Assembly (NCBI GenBank): GCA_021800255.1
Contig: JAJYZC010000006.1
Coordinates: 1-64,000, forward strand
Length of the DNA: 64,000 bases
From: Acidobacteriota bacterium
Lineage (GTDB): Bacteria > Acidobacteriota > Terriglobia > Terriglobales > Acidobacteriaceae
Direction of reading: 5' to 3'
This document shows positions 36,584-44,275 of the stretch, piece after piece; position 1 is the stretch's first letter; each line of letters starts with the position of its first letter. Both the position numbers and the translations under genes were made by a program. The notes under the pieces are model-generated. The model made no database searches. It was not told the DNA's origin and was given only the letters and a program-made list of their open reading frames with translations.

Positions 36584-37423
36584 CTAAATCCTTTTCATCA
36601 GGCCGTTGACGATCATCTCGATTGCCAGGAGCAGAATCACGGAGGCGAAGACCCACCTCAAGGTACGCACCTGGGCGCGGACCAGCACCTTGGTCCCCAG
36701 CAGCGCCCCGCCCAGCACGCCGAGCATCACCGGCATGGCCACGCTGGGGTGAATGTATCCGCGGCTGAGGTAAACGCCGGCGCTGGCCGCGGCGGTCACG
36801 CCGATCATGAAGTTGCTGGTGGTGGTGGAGACTTTGAAGGGAATCTTCATGGCCTGGTCCATAGCGATCACCTTGACCGCCCCCGAGCCGATGCCGAGCA
36901 GCCCCGAAAGCGCGCCCGCCCCGAACATGAGACCGAATCCGGCGGGAACGTTGCGCACCCCGTATTCCTTGCGCTTCCCCTCCAGCGGATAATCGCTGGC
37001 GAGCCGCAGACGCCGGGCCAGCCCATCGGACTCCACCAGCAGTCCGGTGTCGGGCGAGGCGTTAACCACCGATTGATAGGCGGACTGGATGAGCACCAGC
37101 CCGAAGATGATGGCGATAACGTGCGTGCTGGAATAGGCGGCAAGATAGGCGCCAAAGACGGCGCCGGTGGTGGTGGCGATCTCCAGCAACATGCCGATGC
37201 GGATGTTGGAGAAGCCCTCCTTGACGTAAGCCGCGGCCGCGCCGGAGGACGTGGCGATCACCGAAACCAGCGATGCGCCGATGGCGTACTTGATGTTTAC
37301 GCCCAACGCCAAGGTGAGGGCGGGCACGACCACGACCCCACCGCCCAGTCCAGTCAACGCGCCCAGAAAGCCCGCCAGGGTTGAGATGACCCAGACTACA
37401 AGTGTGAATGTCAGAGCTGTCAT
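36584..37423 (-). CDS. TauE/SafE-family sulfite/anion exporter
   Basis: 279 residues, eight membrane segments in two inverted halves. The family signatures are LGALTGLGGGVVVVPALTLALG and SGLLGIGSGAVKVIAM. It probably exports sulfite or an organosulfonate, yet the substrate is unproved. DUF1634 follows five bases later. Its 337-base upstream region is otherwise empty. Confidence 0.9.
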   Translation of the reverse strand: MTALTFTLVVWVISTLAGFLGALTGLGGGVVVVPALTLALGVNIKYAIGASLVSVIATSSGAAAAYVKEGFSNIRIGMLLEIATTTGAVFGAYLAAYSSTHVIAIIFGLVLIQSAYQSVVNASPDTGLLVESDGLARRLRLASDYPLEGKRKEYGVRNVPAGFGLMFGAGALSGLLGIGSGAVKVIAMDQAMKIPFKVSTTTSNFMIGVTAAASAGVYLSRGYIHPSVAMPVMLGVLGGALLGTKVLVRAQVRTLRWVFASVILLLAIEMIVNGLMKRI

Positions 37424-37760
37424 GAAATCAATCAGGCTGCCGGTGTACCTTCAATTATATCTTGCCGGTTCATCCGATGTCCGGGCTGCGTCCTGATTCC
37501 GCGTTGCTGCCCGAGAGCGGCGCCCAGGTGGCATTGGAGAGCGCGGTCAGCCGCCCCAGTGAGCAAAGATGGCCCGCCCCTAGCATTCTCAAAAAATATT
37601 GTGGATCGAAAGTACGCATTCAAGCTGCCGCGGCATTGAGGAGTGGCGGATTGAAAATCAATCTCCACAGGGCGGCCCCATCCCCGAAAAACACCTCAGG
37701 GGCCCCAGCGTAATTAGATCGTCAGGGATCAGAAATCAAGGATCAGAGACAGGAAAAGAG
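37424..37760. other. Intergenic region with heptad tandem repeats
   Basis: 337 bases without a supported gene, upstream of the TauE gene. At 37726-37753 four near-heptads follow one another: GGATCAG, AAATCAA, GGATCAG, AGACAGG. No clear promoter was located. Confidence 0.4.
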
Positions 37761-38018
37761 TTAGACGCCGACGCCGAACTCGCCGGCCGGCTGCTCGCCG
37801 GCGTTGGAATAAAAGTCATACGGAGTGCGCTTGTTGAACTTGTAGCGGCTGCGCAACTGGGCGCCGACCACGATACCCAGCGTGGCCAGAACCATACCCG
37901 CCGAGAGCCAGCCGATCATCAGCAGAACATTGACGCCCTGCTTTTCAGCAGCAGGGGCCTCCTCGGCGGGAGTTTCGTTGGCGGGGGCAAGAGATTCGTG
38001 ATCGCGTTCGGGGGACAT
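37761..38018 (-). CDS. Small single-pass membrane protein
   Basis: 85 residues. An acidic Glu/Ala-rich N-terminus (residues 1-27) is followed by one helix (about 30-52) and a basic/aromatic tail (RSRYKFNKRTPYDFYSNAG). No known family. AGGAGG lies nine bases before ATG 38018, and codon bias matches neighbours. It shares a strand with the adenosine-deaminase gene, which ends 89 bases away, so it may be expressed from its own promoter. Confidence 0.7.
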   Translation of the reverse strand: MSPERDHESLAPANETPAEEAPAAEKQGVNVLLMIGWLSAGMVLATLGIVVGAQLRSRYKFNKRTPYDFYSNAGEQPAGEFGVGV

Positions 38019-38106
38019 CGATTGCAGCCTCCTGCATCATCTACATCATAACGCAGTTTGGTTTGGACGGACAGTGGATGGATGAGCGGAAAAAACGGGG
38101 CGGTAT

Positions 38107-39123
38107 TTACTGAGTGGAGTCGAGGCGCGCAAGCCAGGCAGTTTTGCCGGCCTCGGGAAGGAAGCTGGCGCGGAGGGAGTTGGCGGCGAGCTGACGCAAC
38201 TCGTCGCGGGTAAAACCCTGCTCAGTGTGGGCAAGCAGATACTCATTGGCCAGATCGGAGTTAAAGAAGGCGGGATCGTCAGAGTTGAGCGTGACCAAAA
38301 GACCGAGATCGAAGTAGCGGCGCAAGGGATGGACGGCGAAGGAAGGACAGACGCCGGTGCGGACGTTGGAGGTGGGGTTGAGTTCGAGCGGGACCTTCCC
38401 ATCTTTTAACTCTTGGAGGAGAGCAGAGTCCTCGATTGCGGATAGGGCGTGGCCGATGCGCTCGGAGCCGATGGAAAGAGCTTCCCGAATAGCCTCAGGG
38501 CCGGTGGTTTCGCCGGCGTGGTTGGTGAGGCGGAGGCCGGCGGCGCGGGCCTGGGCGTAAAGAGCGCGGAAGGGCTCCGAGCCGGCGCGGCGCTCGTCGC
38601 CGCCGAGGCCGATAGCAACGATGGAGGGGTGGTTGGCGCGGAGTTCGGCGGCCTTCAAAAAAACGCGCCCGGCCTCCTCAACGGAGAAGTGACGGACGGC
38701 ATCGAAGATCCAGTAGAGCGAGAGGCCGAGCTCGCGGGCGGCCCGCAGACGGGCGCGCTCGAGGGCGTCGAAGATGGCCTCAAAGCAGTTGGGGTCGTGC
38801 TTACGCCAGTGGTAGACGACGCCCACCGCGATAAAGACCTCGGCGTGGACGACGCCTTGAGCGGCCAGACGCTGCATCATGCGCCAGGCGGCCAGTTCGT
38901 AGTCCGCGGGTGTGAGGAGGCGCGCCGTAACCGCTTTGAAGGCATCGAGAAAACCGGTGAAATCGGCGAATTGGTAGAGAGATTGAGCCTCTAAGAGCGT
39001 GATGGGACGGGCATCATGACGGGCGCTGAGCTCAACCAGAGTCGAAGGCAGGATCGTGCCTTCGAGATGGAGGTGCAGCTCGGCCTTGGGAAGGCGGCGG
39101 ATGAAATCCTGAATGGGCGGCAC
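38107..39123 (-). CDS. Adenosine deaminase family hydrolase
   Basis: 338 residues, TIM-barrel metallo-deaminase. Metal ligands H17 and H19 (HLHLEG), the HAGE motif, then NPTSNVRTGV and SDDPAFF carry the catalytic His, Glu and Asp. It could be adenosine deaminase, adenine deaminase or aminodeoxyfutalosine deaminase; the neighbourhood does not decide. The start is GTG 39123, one base off an out-of-frame ATG at 39125; the ribosome site is weak. Confidence 0.88.
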   Translation of the reverse strand: MPPIQDFIRRLPKAELHLHLEGTILPSTLVELSARHDARPITLLEAQSLYQFADFTGFLDAFKAVTARLLTPADYELAAWRMMQRLAAQGVVHAEVFIAVGVVYHWRKHDPNCFEAIFDALERARLRAARELGLSLYWIFDAVRHFSVEEAGRVFLKAAELRANHPSIVAIGLGGDERRAGSEPFRALYAQARAAGLRLTNHAGETTGPEAIREALSIGSERIGHALSAIEDSALLQELKDGKVPLELNPTSNVRTGVCPSFAVHPLRRYFDLGLLVTLNSDDPAFFNSDLANEYLLAHTEQGFTRDELRQLAANSLRASFLPEAGKTAWLARLDSTQ

Positions 39124-39432
39124 ATGCTCAGTCTAACCTTCAGCCAGCACCCGGACCCTCGTCCCTCGCAATCAACGAACGTCCGAGCGGCTCCAGAATG
39201 TATGTGTCATTTGAGGCTTTTGTGAAGCGGCATTTTCTTAAAGGAAACGCCGCCCGTCAGTGCGCTTTCCGGGTAATGCAATTCTGGAATCGCCGTCGGC
39301 GCTCCATCGCCGCCTTGGCGCCAATATCTTCAGCGTTCTTCACGCTCCATTTCCACTCCCACACCCGATTCGCTTGCTCACCCGCTGACCTGCTGATTCC
39401 CTGCCCCTCCCTTTGCGTTACCCTTATCGCGT
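39124..39432. other. Divergent intergenic region between adenosine-deaminase gene and mutL
   Basis: 309 bases with no supported gene, repeat or clear promoter. It must contain both divergent promoters. A C/T-rich tract lies just before mutL. Confidence 0.35.
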
Positions 39433-41544
39433 ATGGGACGCATCCGCATCCTTGCTGACCAGGTAGCCAACCAGATCGCCGCTGGCGAGGTAGTTGACCG
39501 TCCGGCCTCGGTGGTCAAAGAGCTTTTGGAGAACGCCCTCGACGCTGGCGCCACCCGCATTCGCGTCGAGGTCGAGGCTGGAGGCCGCCGTCTCATTCGC
39601 ATCGCCGACGACGGCCACGGAATGAACCGCGACGATGCGCTGCTGGCCTTCGAGCGCCACGCTACCTCCAAGATACGCACCGTCAACGACCTGCTCTCCA
39701 TCGCCACGCTCGGCTTTCGCGGCGAGGCGCTGCCCTCCATCGCCTCCGTCGCCCGCGTCACTCTGCAAACCTCCACCGGCTCCTCCGCCGACGGCGAGCC
39801 CGCCGCCGGAACCCACATCGAAATCGCCGGCGGCAAAATCCTCCGCGTCGAAGACGCCGCCTTCCCCCGCGGCACCACCGTGGCCGTCGCCGATCTCTTC
39901 TTCAATACGCCCGCCCGCCGCAAATTCCTGCGCGCCGAAGCTACCGAGCTGGCTCATGTCACGGCCCTCGTTACGCATTACGCCCTCGTCCATCCCGAAC
40001 TGCACTTCGAACTGCTCTCGGCCTCTCACACCATCGTCTCCGCCCCGCCCGTGGCTCGCACCTCCGAACGCATCTACCAGATCTTCGGCAAGGACTTGCT
40101 CAGCCAGCTTCTGCCCCTCGCCGCCGAAGCCCCTCTCGCCCATGCCGGCCTGCCCGAGCCGCCTCCGTGGAAGAAAGACCCGGACGAACCGGCCCGCTCG
40201 CCCGGTGCGCTCCGTCTCACCGGCTTTTACTCCAAGCCCGAACTCCAAAAACTCAATCGCAACTCCATCTATATCTTTGTTAACAAGCGCCTTATCCGCG
40301 ACCGCCTGCTGATGCACGCGATCTCAGAGGCCTATCGCAACGTGATTCCCCCCACCAGCTTCCCGGTGGCGCTCTTGTTCCTCGAAATGCCGCCCGATGA
40401 GGTCGATGTCAATGTCCATCCCGCCAAAACTGAGGTCCGCTTCCGCCAGCGAACCTTAGTCCATGATTTTGTTCGGGATAGCCTCCGCACCGCGCTCGTC
40501 AAAGCCCGTCCTGCCGCCGCCTTTCTCGCCGCTCTCGACGCCCATCCCTCCGCAAGCCCCTCCCTGATGCCGCCTGCCGCATCTCCACTGCCCGGCGCGC
40601 CGGACAGCCTGCCACCTGCATCTCTGCCAGACTCCGATCCCGGCGCCTTCGAGCATCCCCACTCCAGTGCCGAACCCTTTCATCTCACTCCGCGACCGCC
40701 TTCGCCCCTGCCCGGCAGCCTTCCCTTTCGCGCGGCGGACCAAGATGGCCGCATCTTCGATCCCCGCGCCTTCGACCAAAAGGCTTGGGCCGAGGCGGCT
40801 GCGGCTCTCTTTCAACCGCCCATTTCGTCGCGCCCAGAGGATTGCGCCCCAAACCCCTGCGCCGAGGTCCATGCTGACTCAAATGAATGGGTTAGCCAAG
40901 CCTCCGCAACTGCTTTGGTGGAGGCCGGGCAGGCTGCGCCCAACCTCAACCGTCTTGCCTCGCTCAAGCCCTTGGGCCAGTTGCGCGAGTCCTTCATCCT
41001 GGCCACCAACGAGGACGGCCTTTGGATCATCGATCAGCACGTTGCCCACGAACGTGTGCTCTTCGAGAAGATTCTGCGCGCCCGCCAAGTCGAGCAGGCG
41101 CAGCGGCAAAGATTGTTGATGCCCTTGCTGGTGGAGCTGAAACCCGAACAAATGGTTGTATTTGCCCGCATCGCCGGCGAGTTGGAGCGAAATGGCTTCG
41201 AGGTTGAGCCTTTTGGACCACAAACGCTTGCGGTCAAAGCCGCACCGGCCGGCCTGGAGGGTGCGGCCCTGGAGCGCACGCTCGGTGAGATCATCGATCA
41301 ATCCGCCGCCTTGCAGGAAGAACCAACGCGGAATGAGGATCTTACGGCTCTGCGCACGCGCATTGCCGCCTCCATCGCCTGCCATTCGGCCATCAAAGTC
41401 AATACCGCACTTGACCCGGCGCGTATAGAATGGCTATTGTTAGAGCTTGCAAGGACCAGTCATCCAACCAGTTGCCCGCACGGTCGTCCCATAGCTTTAC
41501 TGTATTCGTGGAAGGAGATTCAGCGGGCCTTCCACCGGATTTGA
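39433..41544 (+). CDS. mutL: DNA mismatch repair protein MutL (endonuclease type)
   Basis: 703 residues. The GHKL ATPase N-terminus has ENALDAGA, DDGHGM and GFRGEALPSI. A Pro/Ser-rich linker spans about 385-490. The C-terminal nuclease domain keeps DQHVAHERVLFE (the consensus DQHAxxExxxxE, with V for A), ACHSAIK and CPHGRP, so it should nick DNA as in organisms without MutH. It works with MutS and the UvrD-type helicase in the window. ATG 39433. Confidence 0.96.
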   Translation: MGRIRILADQVANQIAAGEVVDRPASVVKELLENALDAGATRIRVEVEAGGRRLIRIADDGHGMNRDDALLAFERHATSKIRTVNDLLSIATLGFRGEALPSIASVARVTLQTSTGSSADGEPAAGTHIEIAGGKILRVEDAAFPRGTTVAVADLFFNTPARRKFLRAEATELAHVTALVTHYALVHPELHFELLSASHTIVSAPPVARTSERIYQIFGKDLLSQLLPLAAEAPLAHAGLPEPPPWKKDPDEPARSPGALRLTGFYSKPELQKLNRNSIYIFVNKRLIRDRLLMHAISEAYRNVIPPTSFPVALLFLEMPPDEVDVNVHPAKTEVRFRQRTLVHDFVRDSLRTALVKARPAAAFLAALDAHPSASPSLMPPAASPLPGAPDSLPPASLPDSDPGAFEHPHSSAEPFHLTPRPPSPLPGSLPFRAADQDGRIFDPRAFDQKAWAEAAAALFQPPISSRPEDCAPNPCAEVHADSNEWVSQASATALVEAGQAAPNLNRLASLKPLGQLRESFILATNEDGLWIIDQHVAHERVLFEKILRARQVEQAQRQRLLMPLLVELKPEQMVVFARIAGELERNGFEVEPFGPQTLAVKAAPAGLEGAALERTLGEIIDQSAALQEEPTRNEDLTALRTRIAASIACHSAIKVNTALDPARIEWLLLELARTSHPTSCPHGRPIALLYSWKEIQRAFHRI

Positions 41545-41746
41545 AACCTTTGCCAGGAGGCGCCCCGCTCTCAGGAGTAGGGGTCTTCAGAATCAATAAG
41601 AAGCCGGGACAAGGTATCCCGAGATTACTGCGCTTCAGTCGACGCAACCATTGCAACCGATCCTCCTCAGGGAATGCTCTTGCCCGGGGGATGCGTGGCG
41701 GCCTTGATCGGGACTAAACTGGGAGTATGTTCCTGGTTTTGCCCTC

Positions 41747-43351
41747 ATGTCAGCCTGGAAGCGAGGTTTTTCTTTGACATCAGAACAACTGGAAGCATCG
41801 CGCGCCGAAAGGATGCGCCTGAACGGAGTTGGAACCCCAGCATTTGAGGACACGCGCACCTGGGTGGAAGAGACAGGCTTGTGTCTCTTTTTGCCTCACC
41901 GCCAGCATTCGTCTTTTGTGGCGCCTTCGTTTGTGGAGGCCGTCGCCGGCCAGCGAAACCCGGCCCCAGACGCCAAACAGATTACGCTGGCCGAAGATCT
42001 GCTCATACGCCTGGAAAAAGACGATGTTGCCGTACGCCTGAACCTCCTCGGCCAGCCCGGCGAAAGGCCTGACTTTGTGGTAGCCGCTTGGGTTCTGCCC
42101 TATGTATACGCGCTGCGGGGCGACCGCGACTGGCGGCGCAATCCGCAACTGACCGGCTCGCGCCAGGTTTCGCCTCTCGCTGTCGAGACCTACAAGCTGC
42201 TGGAGGCGGGCGACGCCACCATCCCGCAGCTCAAGCACGCTTTGGGCCGGGAAGTAACCGAACAGGCGGTTCTGCGCGCCATCACCGAGCTATGGCAGCA
42301 GCTTCGCATCATTCCCGTGGTCTCCGCGCCGGGACAGACGGCGCATTGGCAACTGCTGCGCCAGCGCTTTCAGAAGGCGATCGCCGAGGGTGCGTCTACT
42401 TCACAGGTGACAGCGATCTCCGTGCTTGCCTCGATCTATTTGCAGGCTGTTATCGCCGCCAGCATGGAGGAGGTTGAGCTGTTTCTGGCGCCCTTAACCG
42501 CGCGCAGCAAGATCCGCGAGGTATTGCGCGGCTTGGTGGCCACCCGGCAGGTGCATACCCTTCAAATGGGCCATGCGCCGCACTTTTATGTTGCCGGAAC
42601 GCTGCCGGAATTTTCCGCTCCGCCCACGATCTATGCCAGCACGGCTGTGCCCGCGTCCCACCATTTTCTGCGCTCCTATGATCGGGAAGAGGAGATGCAA
42701 GAAACCGTGAAGCCGTCGCCGGTTCCCGCCGCGGCGTCCGCTCCCCCCGGACCGCGTAGAACTACGGAACCGCACACGCCCCGGATGCCTGCTGCACACA
42801 AATCCGCGATCGGCGGCAAATCCGCCGCTGCGCGGCCGCACTTCAGCCGTTCCAACCGCTCCCGCGACCGCAAGCCCGTGTACGCCTCCACGAGAGGCCG
42901 GGCGTCCCGGCGCGCCGGCGCCGACGCCCGTTCTTCCGGCGCCAGGCCAATGGGGGGGCACTCAGCCAACGGCAAGCATCCCGTTTCCAGCGCGCGCTGG
43001 TCTGCAAGCTCGGCTCAAAACGGCAACGGCAAGCGGAACGGGACGCGCCCGGGCGCCCGGCCTGGAAATGGCGCCCGCTCCAACGGCCACGGCGCCCTGC
43101 CCTCTGGGTCCCGCGCCAGCGGCCGAACCAAAGGCAGCCTGGAGATGCGGAAGGTCACTTCTACTGTTTCCGCCGGAGGCCAGCGCAACGGCCGGCATAA
43201 CGGCCACAACAGCTTGAAAGCCGTAGGCAAGTCCGCCATCAAGGCGCGCGGCGACCGCAAACCAGCTTTGGCGGCCGGCTCCAAGGCCGGAAACAATCAG
43301 CGGTACGGTTTCACCGCTCCATCCCGCCGCAAAATGAAAAAGCGCGGATGA
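41747..43351 (+). CDS. AlkZ/YcaQ-like winged-helix protein with long basic C-terminal tail
   Basis: 534 residues. Residues about 10-320 match the pattern of AlkZ-related winged-helix proteins: an N-terminal TSEQLEASRAERMRL, ETGLCLFLPHRQ, WVLPYVYALRG, and a two-winged-helix block with AVLRAITELWQQLRIIPV. The family member AlkZ/YcaQ unhooks DNA crosslinks. Residues about 325-534 are a disordered Arg/Ser/Gly/Asn/Lys tail with repeats of RSNGHG, NGNGKRNGT and SGRT. The assignment is by pattern only. TTG 41774 has a better ribosome site (GAGG, eight bases) than ATG 41747. It sits between mutL and cmk and ends seven bases before cmk. Confidence 0.65.
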   Translation: MSAWKRGFSLTSEQLEASRAERMRLNGVGTPAFEDTRTWVEETGLCLFLPHRQHSSFVAPSFVEAVAGQRNPAPDAKQITLAEDLLIRLEKDDVAVRLNLLGQPGERPDFVVAAWVLPYVYALRGDRDWRRNPQLTGSRQVSPLAVETYKLLEAGDATIPQLKHALGREVTEQAVLRAITELWQQLRIIPVVSAPGQTAHWQLLRQRFQKAIAEGASTSQVTAISVLASIYLQAVIAASMEEVELFLAPLTARSKIREVLRGLVATRQVHTLQMGHAPHFYVAGTLPEFSAPPTIYASTAVPASHHFLRSYDREEEMQETVKPSPVPAAASAPPGPRRTTEPHTPRMPAAHKSAIGGKSAAARPHFSRSNRSRDRKPVYASTRGRASRRAGADARSSGARPMGGHSANGKHPVSSARWSASSAQNGNGKRNGTRPGARPGNGARSNGHGALPSGSRASGRTKGSLEMRKVTSTVSAGGQRNGRHNGHNSLKAVGKSAIKARGDRKPALAAGSKAGNNQRYGFTAPSRRKMKKRG

Positions 43352-43357
43352 AGGCCG

Positions 43358-44062
43358 ATGGCAGACCCTAGGCCGCAGCGCAGGCCGATCATCGCCATTG
43401 ACGGACCGGCGGGCGCGGGTAAGAGCACGATTGCCCGGCGGCTGGCCCGTCATTTTGGCCTACTTAACCTGGAAACCGGCGCCATGTACCGCGCCTTCGC
43501 CCTCAAAGCGCTGCGCTTGAAAATCTCGTTAGGCGATGGCCCGGCACTGGAGCGTCTGGCCGCCGAAACCTCCATCCGGCTCGAACCGGGTGAGGAGGAG
43601 AACCGCGTCCTGCTCGACGGCGAAGACGTGACAGGATTGATCCGCAATCCTGCGGTAACCGATGCCGCCTCGCAGGTCAGCGTTCATCCTCGCATTCGCG
43701 CCTGGATGGTCGGCTTGCAGCAGCAACTAGGCGCCGCCGGCGGCGTGGTCATGGAGGGCCGCGACATCGGCACCATCGTCTTTCCTAACGCCGAGGTCAA
43801 GATCTTCCTGGATGCGGCTCCCGAGGTGCGCGGCCTGCGCCGTTTCGACCAGCTTGGCCCCGCGCACAACGCGCAGCCCGAGGAGGTCATCCGCGACCTG
43901 CGCGCCCGCGACGAGCGCGACCGCAATCGCCCCGATTCCCCCCTCCACCCAGCGCCTAACGCCGTTCTTTTGGATTCCACCCACATGACTCTGGAAGAGG
44001 CGGTCGCGGCTGCGCAGGCCATTGTGATAGCAAAGCTGGGCTCGGCCGGTTCCCAACCCTGA
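43358..44062 (+). CDS. cmk: Cytidylate kinase
   Basis: 234 residues. P-loop GPAGAGKS (16-23), LETGAMYRA (dCMP/CMP binding), GVVMEGRDIGTIVFPNA and RDERDRNRP (lid). It phosphorylates CMP and dCMP. It follows the AlkZ-like gene by six bases, so both are in one transcript. The N-terminus reads MADPRPQRRPIIAIDG. Confidence 0.95.
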   Translation: MADPRPQRRPIIAIDGPAGAGKSTIARRLARHFGLLNLETGAMYRAFALKALRLKISLGDGPALERLAAETSIRLEPGEEENRVLLDGEDVTGLIRNPAVTDAASQVSVHPRIRAWMVGLQQQLGAAGGVVMEGRDIGTIVFPNAEVKIFLDAAPEVRGLRRFDQLGPAHNAQPEEVIRDLRARDERDRNRPDSPLHPAPNAVLLDSTHMTLEEAVAAAQAIVIAKLGSAGSQP

Positions 44063-44161
44063 TCCGGGCAACTGCTCCCCGCAGACACTCGAAGCCCGGT
44101 TCCGGCTCCCGATTGCGTCCCCGCAGAGAGGGTTGCGCCCACGCGAAGATATTTCCCGCCG

Positions 44162-44177
44162 ATTGATTCGAATCAAT
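44162..44177 (+). promoter_or_regulatory. Perfect FNR/Anr-type box before the TonB receptor
   Basis: ATTGATTCGAATCAAT is an exact 16-base palindrome containing TTGAT-N4-ATCAA, the FNR consensus (44163-44176). AT-rich sequence with TATATA (44193-44198) and CATACT (44211-44216) follows, and the TonB receptor start is 106 bases away. Confidence 0.6.
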
Positions 44178-44275
44178 TCTTTTTGATATATTTATATACG
44201 AATAAAGTCGCATACTATCTGTTTTACGGCCTTCTAAACAGCTTTTCCATGCGGCTGCATACCGGGGAGATTCTC

